Notes: generated from the letters alone by a model not told the origin. A stretch of DNA of 56,422 nt from a virus (IMGVR_UViG_3300021093_003859:1-56422); one strand, 5' to 3'. Shown: positions 14,830 through 24,367, counted from the stretch's first letter. Made by a program: numbers and translations.

Positions 14830-15930
14830 TTATATAGCCGGTAGCGACTCATAGTCAATATTTTCACTCATCACACCAATCACATAATTGGTACTTTCGT
14901 TTTCTTGTAGAGCAGTTTGCTTCTTGCTGGTATCACTGTGTTTGTTGAACCAGGGAATAGGTGTAGTTCTTGGTGCTGCCTGCTGATATTTAATCCCAAT
15001 TTCTTTTAGTGCGGTCAGGGCGGTATAATCTACGAAATCTTTGAGGATAGCAGCATTAAGTCCAATCACTGGACCTTTCTTGAACAGATAGTCGGCCCAC
15101 TGTTTTTCCTCGACGATTACATCTGTGTACATTTTGTAGACTTCACTTTCGCACTCTTGTTTGGCTTCAACGAACCGCTCATCTTCTTTGACCACCTGAT
15201 TGATCAGATAAGCAGTCCACCCCTTGTGCAACAGTTCGTCTTGTAGGATCAGCCCGATGATATTGCCGTTACCGATGAAGATCTTGTTCTCTACCATAGC
15301 GAGGCTAGTAGCGAAACTTACCATGAAGCGGAAGGCTTCTAGGGCGTATGAAGCGTTCAGTGCGAGCCAGATGGCCCGGATGTGTTCTTTTTCCGTGATC
15401 GTTTCACCCATCTCCTTGCGGCAGTTAACAAGGTGTAGGTCGTCGTAATATTTCCCCACACTTGAAGCCATATCCACGATTTCTTTAGTATCATGGATGG
15501 TATTAAAAACATCTTTAGGAACATTATAGATATTACGGATGATATGGCTATAACTGCGGCTATGGATATTCGTTTCAAAAAAGGTCCAATTGTAAACAAG
15601 GGCTTCTAACTCCGGTAATGAAACAACAGGGGTGAAGATTTGGCTAGGTCCTCTACCCTGTAGGCTATCCAATGCGGTCTGCCTTAATAGATTAGATGTG
15701 AAGATATGTTTGACAGCATCAGATGCATCCTTGAAATCCTGCGCATCTTTGGTGAGGCTGATCTCTTCAGGCTGCCAAAAAAACCCTCTGGCGGTTGTTT
15801 CGAAATCTGAGATCTTTTTATATTTGACTTCTTCGAATCTCTGTATGGTCACGGGACCGGCAGGATCGAGAAACATTTTTCGATTTAGATAATCTGTGGT
15901 GTGTGTTAAATCATATTGTGCTAAACTCAT
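14830..15930 (-). CDS. nrdB: class Ia ribonucleotide reductase, small subunit
   Basis: A 366-residue NrdB. Recognisable di-iron and radical residues are Asp88 (LDSLQGR), Glu119 and His123 (FFETNIHSRSY) and the radical Tyr127, plus EAFRFMVSFA and ILQDELLHKGW supplying the remaining ligands. The C-terminal tail, DYESLPAI, would dock into NrdA. The ATG overlaps the nrdA stop by 4 nt. Length and motifs match E. coli NrdB (376). It reduces ribonucleotides to dNTP precursors for phage DNA synthesis. Confidence 0.95.
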   Translation of the reverse strand: MSLAQYDLTHTTDYLNRKMFLDPAGPVTIQRFEEVKYKKISDFETTARGFFWQPEEISLTKDAQDFKDASDAVKHIFTSNLLRQTALDSLQGRGPSQIFTPVVSLPELEALVYNWTFFETNIHSRSYSHIIRNIYNVPKDVFNTIHDTKEIVDMASSVGKYYDDLHLVNCRKEMGETITEKEHIRAIWLALNASYALEAFRFMVSFATSLAMVENKIFIGNGNIIGLILQDELLHKGWTAYLINQVVKEDERFVEAKQECESEVYKMYTDVIVEEKQWADYLFKKGPVIGLNAAILKDFVDYTALTALKEIGIKYQQAAPRTTPIPWFNKHSDTSKKQTALQENESTNYVIGVMSENIDYESLPAI

Positions 15931-18266
15931 AATTTGCAGGCCTCGCAGTCTTCTTCTAATAATTCATTTGGTTCTATATGATACCCATTGATCTTTTCAT
16001 GATATCCATTGATGCTCGGAATGTCTTCTTGTTTGGCACCAGATTTATTGATTAGACTGTAATAGAATGTTTTCAGTCCCCATTTATGAGCCAACATTAA
16101 ATTTTTAACGATCAATGTTGTTGGGACTTTTCGATCCGAAAAATGTGCTGGATTATAAAATGTATTGGTTGAAATGCTCTGATCAACGTATGCTGACAAT
16201 ACTGCTGCAGTTTTGATATAGTGAACGCAATCTGATTGTTCCCACATCAATTGATATTTGTTTTTTAATTTATGATAGTCCGGGACTACCTGGGTGAAAG
16301 AACCTGCTTTTGATTCTTTGGTGGAGATCAAACTCATAGGCATCTCAATTCCGTTAGTGCTGTTAATGACCACCGAACTAGATTCTACGGGTGCGATGGC
16401 CATCAATGTGGCATTACGAACGCCATGCTGTTTCATTTCTTTACGCAACGATTCCCAGTCTAATTCAGGCGTAAAATTAGTCAATTCATCGACACCTTTG
16501 CTTCTTAGTTCCCAAGGGAAAATACCTTGACCATAGCGAGTTTTATCGCTGTCTAAACAGCGGCCTCTTTCTTTGGCTAATTCTACAGTTGCCTCAGTTA
16601 GATAGTAGGCCTGATGCTCGATCCAACTTTTCACTTCTGCCAGAGCATCTTTCTCACCGTATTGTAACCCACGTTTAGCATGCCAGTAGGCGAGGTTGGT
16701 AACACCAATGCCTAGAGGCTGTATCTCATCGTTCGAGAGTTTGCTCTGTATCGACAAGAAGTCCTGGTAGTCAAGAATGTTACACAGGCTACGCTGTAGG
16801 ATACGACAGGCCCTACGCATGTCCTCTGGATTCCGGAACGATCCCCAGTTGATAGATCCCAGTGTACATAACGCTATGCGACCATCTTCGTCGTCTAATC
16901 GCTTAAATGGACGTGTGGGTAATAGGATCTCACAGCACAGGTTACTTTGATAAATCGTATGGTATTCGGGATCAAATGGCCCCTGATTCATGACATTATC
17001 AATGAATACGAGATATATTCGACCTGTGTCTGTGCGTTCTTTCAGTATACCACCCTTGAAAACATCTTCAGCATTCATGACCTTTTTGCGCAGATCCCGA
17101 CGCTTCTCATATTTCACATACAGTTCTTCGAATAAGTTCGAATCTTTGTAGAAGGCTTCATACAGGTCAGGAACTTCGTTGGGGTCAAAGAATGTTATAT
17201 TTTCTCGGTTCTTGAATCTACGCCAAAAGAACGCTGACAATACGACACCGTAGTCCATGTGTCGGACACGAGTTTCTTCTGTACCTTGGTTGTTCTTGAG
17301 TACGATTAAATCATCAAATTGGTGATGCCATATAGGATAGAATACGGTGGCTGAAGCGTTTCTGATGCCGCCTTGTGAGCACGAACGTAGGTCGCCAAAC
17401 CACTTCTTAAGAAATGGGATCATTCCGGTGTGCATGATCTCCCCACCTCTGATGGGACTACCCAGGGGGCGGAGGCGACCAATCTCCAAACCGATGCCAG
17501 CTCGCTTGCTGGCATACTTGGCCATCATTTCACCACTAGCGAATATGCTATCAAGGTCATCATCGCTGCGAATAAGCACACAAGAACTAAATTGTTTGGT
17601 AGGAGTACCAAGCCCAGCAAGCACAGGGGTAGCCAAAGTAAAAAGACCATCACTAGCAGCATTATAATATTCCTTGATATAGCGCATACGAGCCGAATTT
17701 GGTTCTTCTTTATGGAACACTGTGGCTGCAGCGATCATGTAACGCACCTGTGGTGTTTCATAGATTTCTTTAGTGGCACGATTGCGCACAAGATATTTTT
17801 CGATCAACTGTTCGATGGCTGCGTAACTATATTCTTCATCTTTACTATGATCAATAATCTCTTCCATCTTGTCCCATTCTTCTTCCGAATACCATTCAAG
17901 CAGTTCTGGAGTATACAGTCCTGTTTCGACATTACGTTTTACTATGTCATAGAGGCGGGGAGGTGTGTAGTCTCCATATACGTCCTTGCGCAACATGCTT
18001 AATCTCTGTTTGCCTGCTACAAATTGGTAGTTGGTATGGCCAACATCTGGATTATTTTCTACATCGATAAGGTCTACGATAGCCCTGAGAGTTATTCCGT
18101 CGACTTCTCTAGTAGTGATGCCATCATAAAAATGTAACTGAGCCTTGATTTCTATCATCGATTGGCTAACATCTGCGATGCCTTTACAAATTTTTGCCAC
18201 CTGGGCCTGCCATTTCTCGATCATTAATGGCTCTTTTTTCCCATCTCTCTTAATCACTGTGATCAT
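15927..18266 (-). CDS. nrdA: class Ia ribonucleotide reductase, large subunit
   Basis: A 779-residue NrdA. An ATP-cone lies at residues 1-90 (VIKRDGKKEPLMIEKW), then FSSCVLI with an active-site Cys, the catalytic loop ALCTLGSINWG, PVESSSVV, and a C-terminal DCEACKL pair that passes reducing equivalents from glutaredoxin. The length is normal (E. coli 761). A CATAAATA box 20 nt upstream suggests late-type transcription, with GAGAGA as a modest ribosome site. It forms an operon with nrdB. Confidence 0.95.
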   Translation of the reverse strand: MITVIKRDGKKEPLMIEKWQAQVAKICKGIADVSQSMIEIKAQLHFYDGITTREVDGITLRAIVDLIDVENNPDVGHTNYQFVAGKQRLSMLRKDVYGDYTPPRLYDIVKRNVETGLYTPELLEWYSEEEWDKMEEIIDHSKDEEYSYAAIEQLIEKYLVRNRATKEIYETPQVRYMIAAATVFHKEEPNSARMRYIKEYYNAASDGLFTLATPVLAGLGTPTKQFSSCVLIRSDDDLDSIFASGEMMAKYASKRAGIGLEIGRLRPLGSPIRGGEIMHTGMIPFLKKWFGDLRSCSQGGIRNASATVFYPIWHHQFDDLIVLKNNQGTEETRVRHMDYGVVLSAFFWRRFKNRENITFFDPNEVPDLYEAFYKDSNLFEELYVKYEKRRDLRKKVMNAEDVFKGGILKERTDTGRIYLVFIDNVMNQGPFDPEYHTIYQSNLCCEILLPTRPFKRLDDEDGRIALCTLGSINWGSFRNPEDMRRACRILQRSLCNILDYQDFLSIQSKLSNDEIQPLGIGVTNLAYWHAKRGLQYGEKDALAEVKSWIEHQAYYLTEATVELAKERGRCLDSDKTRYGQGIFPWELRSKGVDELTNFTPELDWESLRKEMKQHGVRNATLMAIAPVESSSVVINSTNGIEMPMSLISTKESKAGSFTQVVPDYHKLKNKYQLMWEQSDCVHYIKTAAVLSAYVDQSISTNTFYNPAHFSDRKVPTTLIVKNLMLAHKWGLKTFYYSLINKSGAKQEDIPSINGYHEKINGYHIEPNELLEEDCEACKL

Positions 18267-18286
18267 CTATGTCTCTCGAAGTCTGA

Positions 18287-18294
18287 TATTTATG
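18287..18294 (-). promoter_or_regulatory. T4-late-type promoter box before nrdA
   Basis: Minus strand CATAAATA, 20 nt before the nrdA ATG and overlapping the end of the preceding gene. Confidence 0.45.
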
Positions 18295-18715
18295 GCAATT
18301 CGTGTCCGGCCCAAATTTTGTCTGTGCGGATTTGATCAAATGATTTTCTATCATCAACACTGCGTGGAGTGAGATTTAGAACATGATTGTGATCTACTAC
18401 TAGAAAAAATCTTTTATTATGTTTCTCTGGAAGCATAGACATATGTATCTCGCATTTGGTATCCATAAACCGCTGTGTTAATTTCAAAGTATACAACATT
18501 CCTAGACAGATAGCAAGATCATCTAATTTGAGATCTAGAATCAGATGCCACGGATCAGGCCAATCGGCAGGATTTTTTGGATCGAGATATGGATTAACGA
18601 ACGGAGCACGGCTCCAGAGATCTGCAACACGGACCAAGGGTTCTTGATCCAATTCCAAACTATCTCTAAATCTTTTCCATTCGTTTAATCTATCTACGCC
18701 GTGTAGATCAAACAC
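18290..18715 (-). CDS. unknown 141-residue phage protein
   Basis: Not recognised by function. The protein is Trp-rich near the N-terminus (LWSRAPFVNPYLDPKNPADWPDPW) and continues with a helical hydrophobic block (DDLAICLGMLYTLKLTQRF) and FFLVVDHNHVLNL. Proteins with this DPWHLI segment are common small conserved proteins of marine T4-like phages. It overlaps the beta-helix fibre gene by 8 nt at its start, suggesting coupling. Confidence 0.6.
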   Translation of the reverse strand: MFDLHGVDRLNEWKRFRDSLELDQEPLVRVADLWSRAPFVNPYLDPKNPADWPDPWHLILDLKLDDLAICLGMLYTLKLTQRFMDTKCEIHMSMLPEKHNKRFFLVVDHNHVLNLTPRSVDDRKSFDQIRTDKIWAGHELP

Positions 18716-20300
18716 CGTAGGTGATAGAGTACGAAATAGTTCCTGTCGTGCCAGTTGACAAAGGATTCGTATATGACAACAGGATAGTTTCTAAACCGCT
18801 ATCCCCGTTATTATCTCTTAATTCTACATTAAATTGAAAATTTGTCATAAGAATTCCCCCTGGATCTGTTATAAACGGAGTTGAATATGCGTAATTATCT
18901 GCGAAAGATATCGATCCTTGGTCGTCGGGAGTCATGATGATGATCTGCCCTGCCCTAGAATGAACGCCCAGATTCAATACATAATCTATATAGGTATATC
19001 TATTGTAACCACTGAATACTGCCAACGGTCTAAAACTATCAGAAAGATAGATATCTGCATAATTCATATCAATCAGACTAGTTTTGCTTGAATTTAAGAC
19101 TTCAACTTCGGCGCCTTTGGTAGCCACATTGGTAAATCCGCCTTGTTGATGTCTGTTGATCGAGCAGTCAACGACGATATTTGCATTGGATTGCCCGAAT
19201 GATATTATATCTGTGATAGGAGTCGCTGCAGTATTGATTTCATTACCACAATTAATAAAAGAAGATCTTTGTATTTTAGTTCCAATACCATAGTTAGATA
19301 CAAAACCTCTTGCAAATATTTCTTCAAATTTACAGCCGTTGATATTCCAGCGATTTCCCTGATTAGTTATCCCGTTGATTAATATCCCTGTGTGTCCTAC
19401 TGAGAACTGACAGTTCTCAAAATCTATGCGTGTGTCGTATATGGGCGGATTACTAGGATCCACAGTAATTTGATCTGATCTCACTGACAAAAGATTTGAT
19501 TCCCAAATACAGTCACGAAAGGTTATATCTGTTACTTTGGTTCCGGGCAAACTATTCTCCCACTTGACTGCAGCAGTCTGTGAAGATATAGATCCAGTGA
19601 ATGCGTCCCCTAATTCATATTCTGAAACCCATTTAACATTTTCAAAGGTAGAATCGTATACTCCTGTAATGTCAGTTTGACCAACGCTTCGACTGATTGT
19701 TAAATCTTTTATTTTTACATTTTGAGGACGATTGCTGCTGGTAAATTCCGCAACTTCTTCGCCGTTGCTGCCAACGAACAATATGTTATTAGCGTTAAAT
19801 TCTAATCTCGCTCCGTCTCTGGTTTCACCTTGTAATATAGCAGTACTGGGAATTCTAAGGTTTCCGGCGAATATGTAAACACCGTTAGGTATATAGAGTA
19901 TTTTTTTAAATCTACTATCGAGATTTCTAAATAACTCATTCATGGCATTCTCAAAAGCACTAGAATTGTCAGTGCTACCATCCGGTACTGCTCCGAAATC
20001 TAATACGCTGACATATTCGTCTAGTTTCGTTTGCAGAGATCTCGGAATGCTGAGAGAAATAGAAGGTTCCGGTTCTGCGAATTGATAACTAGATGCTAAT
20101 TCTAAGATATTATCGTGCTCTGTGAGGATTTTCGTATTACCCACATAAGGGGCACCTTCAGCAATTGAACCATTGCCTATAAATAATTCTTGGCTGTCCA
20201 CTGCCCATGCGAATTCTGCCGAACTTAATTGAGGGACACCTATTCCTGAATTTTTTTGGCCACGTCTGACCTGGATTTTTGAGATTTGCACAACGGCCAC
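18708..20300 (-). CDS. beta-helix tail fibre or tailspike-like protein
   Basis: A 530-residue virion protein. The N-terminal QISKIQVRRG...LSSAEFAWAVDSQELFIGNG block is the anchoring motif seen in fibres of marine T4-like phages. A pectate-lyase-3-type start, VSVLDFGAVPDGSTDNSSAFENAM, follows near residue 95, and the middle consists of Asn- and Gly-rich beta-helix coils. A short beta domain closes the protein. The start is GTG behind AGAGGA. The beta-helix could bind or cleave surface polysaccharide; no catalytic carboxylates can be assigned with confidence. Confidence 0.8.
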   Translation of the reverse strand: MAVVQISKIQVRRGQKNSGIGVPQLSSAEFAWAVDSQELFIGNGSIAEGAPYVGNTKILTEHDNILELASSYQFAEPEPSISLSIPRSLQTKLDEYVSVLDFGAVPDGSTDNSSAFENAMNELFRNLDSRFKKILYIPNGVYIFAGNLRIPSTAILQGETRDGARLEFNANNILFVGSNGEEVAEFTSSNRPQNVKIKDLTISRSVGQTDITGVYDSTFENVKWVSEYELGDAFTGSISSQTAAVKWENSLPGTKVTDITFRDCIWESNLLSVRSDQITVDPSNPPIYDTRIDFENCQFSVGHTGILINGITNQGNRWNINGCKFEEIFARGFVSNYGIGTKIQRSSFINCGNEINTAATPITDIISFGQSNANIVVDCSINRHQQGGFTNVATKGAEVEVLNSSKTSLIDMNYADIYLSDSFRPLAVFSGYNRYTYIDYVLNLGVHSRAGQIIIMTPDDQGSISFADNYAYSTPFITDPGGILMTNFQFNVELRDNNGDSGLETILLSYTNPLSTGTTGTISYSITYGV

Positions 20301-20325
20301 GATTGTATCCTCTAACTTTATAGAG

Positions 20326-20333
20326 TATTTATC
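20326..20333 (-). promoter_or_regulatory. T4-late-type promoter box before the fibre gene
   Basis: Minus strand GATAAATA followed by CTC, 25 nt before the GTG start, with an AGAGGA ribosome site in between. Confidence 0.6.
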
Positions 20334-21030
20334 TTAGGCTAGTGTAGTATTCCTCTACCTTGTTAAGCCACAGATCTTGGTACTTGTTGAAGTCCGAGGG
20401 CCATAGATCAAACTGCTGGTATTCGCAGTTACGAGAGCACATAAACACATGTCCTTCGCGGATGTCTGTGCCGTAAACTTCATTATGTGCTAGTATATAG
20501 GCTATCAGTTGTATTTTATAATCTTCCACCCACTCTTCTTTCTTGGGCTTGTTGGTCTGTTTATAATCTGCGATGCAGGGATTATCCTCGTACACGGCTA
20601 CTAGGTCAGTGGTCCCAGAATAGAGTCCTGGAAAGTAAAGGCTCTGCTCCATGGCCCATACTTCATTGATTTTAGACAGACCATTAGAAATAATCACGTC
20701 CGCCATAGCATTAGCCTGGATATGAACAGGATTGTTGCCAGGTTGGCGTTGTATACCTGCAATGAATCTTTCTAGATTGCTGTGCATGGCTGTGCCTACT
20801 CCCGCGGCTTCTGTGGTAATCTGCCTAGCTTTCTCTTCTCCTATGCGTTTCTTCCATTCGTTTAACGCTGTCATATCTTTGGTGGCGCCGAGGATAGTCG
20901 TAACACTAGGAAGATGTTCTCCGTCGGGGGTTAGATAAACACGCTTGCGAGTCACAGGATCATTGATCTGCTGACAAGGCTTATATTGGATTTTTTCGAC
21001 GAACGGAGGCGGAGTGTGTTGTATTTGCAT
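20329..21030 (-). CDS. PD-(D/E)XK nuclease (MGME1/RecB-like)
   Basis: A 233-residue nuclease-like protein. LPSVTTILGAT opens the domain, GVGTAMHSNLERF carries the conserved His, LYSGTTDLVAVYEDNPCIADYKQTNKPK provides the catalytic Asp...Asp-x-Lys, and DYKIQLIAYILAHNEVYG is the following QxxxY helix. This is the signature of single-strand exonucleases related to MGME1 and Cas4, found in many T4-like marine phages. It is transcribed from a host-type early promoter with -10 box 7 nt before the ATG and no ribosome site. Confidence 0.82.
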   Translation of the reverse strand: MQIQHTPPPFVEKIQYKPCQQINDPVTRKRVYLTPDGEHLPSVTTILGATKDMTALNEWKKRIGEEKARQITTEAAGVGTAMHSNLERFIAGIQRQPGNNPVHIQANAMADVIISNGLSKINEVWAMEQSLYFPGLYSGTTDLVAVYEDNPCIADYKQTNKPKKEEWVEDYKIQLIAYILAHNEVYGTDIREGHVFMCSRNCEYQQFDLWPSDFNKYQDLWLNKVEEYYTSLR

Positions 21031-21037
21031 CCTATAT

Positions 21038-21066
21038 ATATTACAGGATTATTTCGGAATTGTCAA
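21038..21066 (-). promoter_or_regulatory. host sigma70-type early promoter, probably leaderless
   Basis: Minus strand TTGACA, 17 nt, TAATAT, then ATATAGG and the ATG at 21030. The gap leaves no room for a leader or ribosome site. Confidence 0.7.
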
Positions 21067-21449
21067 ATCTGAGGTGTCGTTTGGCTCTGTGATAATTGTC
21101 CCGCGGCCGCTGATGCCGCAGTTTTGTCTACGACATCCTGGCTGGTTTCTCCGCCTTGAGTAGGTTCTTGTTCTGCTGCATCTTTGGGCGCTCCGGGAAC
21201 ATTTAATTCCACACCTTTGTCGTTGAAATTCTTAACCAAATTTTGTATCGCAGGGCTGGCATCATACATGGCTTTGAATGTTTCATAATCTGCAGAGACT
21301 TCAAAGCCATTGCTGCGTAAGACCTGTTGTAACCCGTTCCAGTTTAATTTAGCAGGTGCTTTTTTAGAAGCAGCGCGACCTATATAGTTACGAAGAACCA
21401 TAACGAACTTGTCCACACCTTGGTCACCTGCGAATTCAAAAAATCTCAT
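21063..21449 (-). CDS. virion-type small protein with MRFFEFA start
   Basis: A 128-residue protein. It has an N-terminal MRFFEFAGDQG block, a helical middle containing VLRNYIGRAASKKAPAKLNW and a disordered Gln/Pro/Ala-rich C-terminus. The same sort of N-terminus (MRF or MRI followed by acidic hydrophobic residues) starts several neighbouring small genes, suggesting a shared assembly or packaging signal. It overlaps the next gene by 4 nt. Function unknown; structural role inferred from context. Confidence 0.6.
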   Translation of the reverse strand: MRFFEFAGDQGVDKFVMVLRNYIGRAASKKAPAKLNWNGLQQVLRSNGFEVSADYETFKAMYDASPAIQNLVKNFNDKGVELNVPGAPKDAAEQEPTQGGETSQDVVDKTAASAAAGQLSQSQTTPQI

Positions 21450-21733
21450 CCTAGGCTCGCCAATTGTTTTCGAGTATCGGCCAACTGCTGTTCGAGTTGC
21501 TTGATCTGATCTTGCAGTTGTTTTTTTTGATCTTGCTGTTGTTTTGCTGCCAATGCTGCTTGTTTTGGATCTAAGCCACCGGGAGGTTGTCCGCTCTGCG
21601 GTGGGGTTTGACCTGGAGTGGGTCGTCCCGGTGCGGCCTGGCCTGGTGGGCTTCCGGGCGTTGGGGCGGGAGTTGGTGCCAGTTCTTTGACCTGTAAGAA
21701 ATCGCCGACACTGATGATATCAGAAAATCTCAT
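21446..21733 (-). CDS. Pro/Gly-rich virion-type protein with coiled coil
   Basis: A 95-residue protein beginning MRFSDIISVGDFLQVKEL, followed by a Pro/Gly/Gln-rich flexible stretch (residues 20-55) and a C-terminal coiled coil (QKKQLQDQIKQLEQQLADTR). It shares the MRF-type start with its neighbours and overlaps both by 1-4 nt. The design suggests a flexible linker or core protein. No family is recognised. Confidence 0.6.
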   Translation of the reverse strand: MRFSDIISVGDFLQVKELAPTPAPTPGSPPGQAAPGRPTPGQTPPQSGQPPGGLDPKQAALAAKQQQDQKKQLQDQIKQLEQQLADTRKQLASLG

Positions 21734-22995
21734 TAGCCTGCTAATACTTTTAGTAAACGACTTTGATAGTTGATGCTTTCTCGCTGTTCGCGACCTGCGG
21801 CTTCAACTCCTCCTGCGGCTGGTTCTGCCGCGGCAAATTCATCGGCGGCTGGTTCTTCGGCTGGCATATTCATTTCATCTGGTGGTGCCGCGGCCATGTC
21901 GCCTTCGGCACCCGGTTCAGCACCTAGCATGCCTGCGGCTTGTTCTTCTCCTGTGAGTGCGCGAACGCCGGTTGATAGTGTTTCTCTCGCACTTTTTAAA
22001 TTTTCGAGTGCTTGCTGGATGGCAGGTGCCACTGTAGAAATAAAATTCTTAGCCTGCTCTTGTCCCATCTCGTCACGGATCGAATCACCTAGCTGGAGCA
22101 AGGTATCATTCTCCATGCCAGAAAGTTCTTCAATCCAGCGGCCTACTCTGTCTACCATTGTCTTGGCTGTAACGATCGCACTGGCCTGTTGGATCTCGCC
22201 TTCTGTTACCTTAGTCATTTCATCTCCTTGATTGACTGATTCATTTTTTTCTTTGTTGTGTTGCTTCCATGCTGTCGCATAGGCGATCGAACGTTCTTTA
22301 TCTGTTAGTTTTCCATCATCGGCATAGCCTTTCTTGATGTGCTTGACCATACGCTCGGCCTTGGCTCCTGGAGGCGCTTTTTCGATCTGGATACTTTCAT
22401 AATCCTCGTCTGAACCGTGACCTGCTGACGCTAGAGCATAGCCGTCATCGGTCTCTCCACCTTCGTCTTCAGAATCATTGCCACCGTGCTCATCAACTAT
22501 CTTGTCCCACAGTATCTCGATCATCTTGTCGTAATCGTTGATGACATCGTTCATGCCTTTTGAGGCCAGCTCGTCTTTGACTTCATCCATCATGTTTTGT
22601 AGAACATCCGCCACATTTGGGCCCATTTCGCCTTCTAGTGCAGCGACAAGATCTTCTTCATCTCCTCTGTCTGCTAATGTCTGTAGATCTATATCGATCT
22701 CGCTCATACCTTCATCTACATCTGCTTCGATGATGTGTTCATCGCGTTCTGCGATCTCAGAGTTGATAGCATCCAGCATCCATTGAGCCTGATGATAAGC
22801 ATCATTTTCTAGATTTTCGTTAAACCCGCTCTGTCCACGGATCTGGCTTACCTGTGTGCGTAGTTTGTTGCGAGCATCATGCAGTTGTGCTAGATCAAAA
22901 TTTTCTAGGTTGACGGTTTTTCCGAAAACTTTGAGTATGCTTTCGTTTAATCGCTTGCTTGATCTATTAATTTTAAAAAGGTCTGTGGTTTTCAT
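21733..22995 (-). CDS. large acidic virion-type protein
   Basis: A 420-residue acidic protein from the ATG at 22995; a TTG three codons upstream is the alternative. It has an N-terminal KTTDLFKINRSSKRLNESIL, a helical middle, an Asp/Glu/Gly-rich segment and a C-terminal Ala/Glu/Pro-rich tail ending with helical SINYQSRLLKVLAG. A segment with KAERMVKHIKKGYADDGKLTDKE is reminiscent of marine-phage proteins that recur near head genes. A head-core or internal protein is plausible, unproven. AATAAATA lies 25 nt upstream. Confidence 0.6.
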   Translation of the reverse strand: MKTTDLFKINRSSKRLNESILKVFGKTVNLENFDLAQLHDARNKLRTQVSQIRGQSGFNENLENDAYHQAQWMLDAINSEIAERDEHIIEADVDEGMSEIDIDLQTLADRGDEEDLVAALEGEMGPNVADVLQNMMDEVKDELASKGMNDVINDYDKMIEILWDKIVDEHGGNDSEDEGGETDDGYALASAGHGSDEDYESIQIEKAPPGAKAERMVKHIKKGYADDGKLTDKERSIAYATAWKQHNKEKNESVNQGDEMTKVTEGEIQQASAIVTAKTMVDRVGRWIEELSGMENDTLLQLGDSIRDEMGQEQAKNFISTVAPAIQQALENLKSARETLSTGVRALTGEEQAAGMLGAEPGAEGDMAAAPPDEMNMPAEEPAADEFAAAEPAAGGVEAAGREQRESINYQSRLLKVLAG

Positions 22996-23019
22996 ATTGT
23001 CCAATCCAGGATTATGTAT

Positions 23020-23027
23020 TATTTATT
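23020..23027 (-). promoter_or_regulatory. T4-late-type promoter box
   Basis: Minus strand AATAAATA followed by ATAC, 25 nt before the ATG at 22995. Confidence 0.5.
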
Positions 23028-23467
23028 CAATCGTCTGCCAAAGTCTTAGCGATATTTTTAGATTTTTCTGCTCTATCTCTGCTTTCTATGTACCGAGAAT
23101 ACAGCATGTCAGCACGATCGTAATCTGGTTTTTCTAAGGCTTTTCTGTGCTGTGTGCGCAGTATCTGACTGTCGACGAACCATTTTCCATATTCCTGATC
23201 TGCGGCATATATTTTTTGTATCTGGATAGAACTAGGATTCCTATAACATAGATTAGCTAATTTTATAGCCACTGCATTGAGGTAGACATTGACAAACAGC
23301 ATTTGATCTCTTTTTTTGATGTGTTTTAAATTTCCTTCGCTGATTATCAAAACATCTCCGACTAATATTCCTTCATCAGTTTTTATGGGAAGGATTTGAT
23401 CTGCCTGTATCAGTTTCTTCTGTGCAGAATTTATGAATCTATCTAGACGTTTAGAAATATCAGTCAT
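23027..23467 (-). CDS. unknown 146-residue phage protein
   Basis: Not recognised. Mostly helical, with N-terminal KRLDRFINSAQKKLIQADQIL and a long charged C-terminal helix region (RKALEKPDYDRADMLYSRYIESRDRAEKS). The ATG directly follows the T-tract of a terminator hairpin, whose AAGGACC arm is the only Shine-Dalgarno-like sequence, so initiation could depend on whether the hairpin is open. Located in the virion module. Confidence 0.6.
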   Translation of the reverse strand: MTDISKRLDRFINSAQKKLIQADQILPIKTDEGILVGDVLIISEGNLKHIKKRDQMLFVNVYLNAVAIKLANLCYRNPSSIQIQKIYAADQEYGKWFVDSQILRTQHRKALEKPDYDRADMLYSRYIESRDRAEKSKNIAKTLADD

Positions 23468-23490
23468 AAAAAAAAGGACCTATGGTCCTT
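23468..23490 (-). terminator. hairpin terminator between virion-type genes
   Basis: Minus strand AAGGACC-ATA-GGTCCTT followed by a run of T ending one base before the ATG at 23467. Confidence 0.75.
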
Positions 23491-23508
23491 ATTTAAGTGG
23501 GAAGATCT

Positions 23509-23874
23509 TTAAAATCCAAACATCTGGACGATAGCTGCTAAATCTACATGGGCCGCCCATCCCAGGGCAGCGATAGCACCTAGTCCTAGATACATCCATC
23601 TATTTTTAAAATGCTCTATTTCTTCTATTTTCGCTGCCAACGCCGCGTGTGTTTTGCGATCCTCTTCGTGCAGAGAATTAGCATGCTCGTAAAATCTATC
23701 TCTATTTGTACGGTATTCGGTAAGCATTTCTTCCATTTTACCGTCTAACAGATCTCTAGTACGATCGAGACAATCATGCATGTCTTTGACATCGATTTTG
23801 AGATCGTCAATCTTTTCATCTATGTGCTGTACTTTGGTTTCCAGCACGCTCACTCGTTCTGCTACTACGGCCAT
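23509..23874 (-). CDS. coiled-coil protein with C-terminal membrane helix
   Basis: A 121-residue protein. The long heptad-rich N-terminal coiled coil (about 3-90, LETKVQHIDEKIDDLKIDVKD) ends in a membrane helix (about 94-115, WMYLGLGAIAALGWAAHVDLAAIV). This is the form of a tail-anchored phage membrane protein, such as a spanin-like or holin-accessory protein, but no family is recognised. AAGGAG precedes the ATG and a GATAAATA box lies at 23960-23967. Confidence 0.65.
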   Translation of the reverse strand: MAVVAERVSVLETKVQHIDEKIDDLKIDVKDMHDCLDRTRDLLDGKMEEMLTEYRTNRDRFYEHANSLHEEDRKTHAALAAKIEEIEHFKNRWMYLGLGAIAALGWAAHVDLAAIVQMFGF

Positions 23875-23971
23875 TCCGGCTCTCCTTAGGTTAAGTCAAG
23901 TGCTCGCTCCGAGCCATGTGCCTAAATTAAAGTCGCCTTAAATTTGCCTTTATAAAGTATATTTATCATGA

Positions 23972-24367
23972 TCACCGTGATTCACGTATCCAAATATTGA
24001 TTTTAGAACCTCTAGTTTGGAACGCCGCAGGATCGATGATCGCTGTGTTATTTAGTCCGTCAACGACAGGCACACCATGGAGATCTGTTTTCAATAATCC
24101 CACTGGATCATCTGCTGTGGCATAGACTAGATCTCGTTCAGTTTCGAATTCCCATATCCAATAGGCAGCATGACCCTCGGCTGGGTCAGGCAATCTACCG
24201 GTCTCCATACAAGGATCTTTGGTCCAATCTATATTGGCACGTATACCGAGGGCTTGGAGGAGGCTGTTGAAATTAGCCTGTTGTCCTAGTTTGATCTTAT
24301 CCGTCTCTGATCGTGAGGCCCGGCTTCTGGTGATATCTACTAGGGTTATGATTCGGTAGCGTTCCAT
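23972..24367 (-). CDS. unknown 131-residue phage protein
   Basis: Not recognised. A compact alpha/beta protein starting MERYRIITLVDITRSRASRSE, with an aromatic segment AAYWIWEFETERDLVY and the C-terminal GSKINIWIRESR. Similar proteins with this TLVDIT start are frequent in aquatic T4-like phages. It lies between a terminator and the coiled-coil gene. No ribosome site is obvious; TGTAAATA lies 10 nt before the ATG. Confidence 0.6.
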   Translation of the reverse strand: MERYRIITLVDITRSRASRSETDKIKLGQQANFNSLLQALGIRANIDWTKDPCMETGRLPDPAEGHAAYWIWEFETERDLVYATADDPVGLLKTDLHGVPVVDGLNNTAIIDPAAFQTRGSKINIWIRESR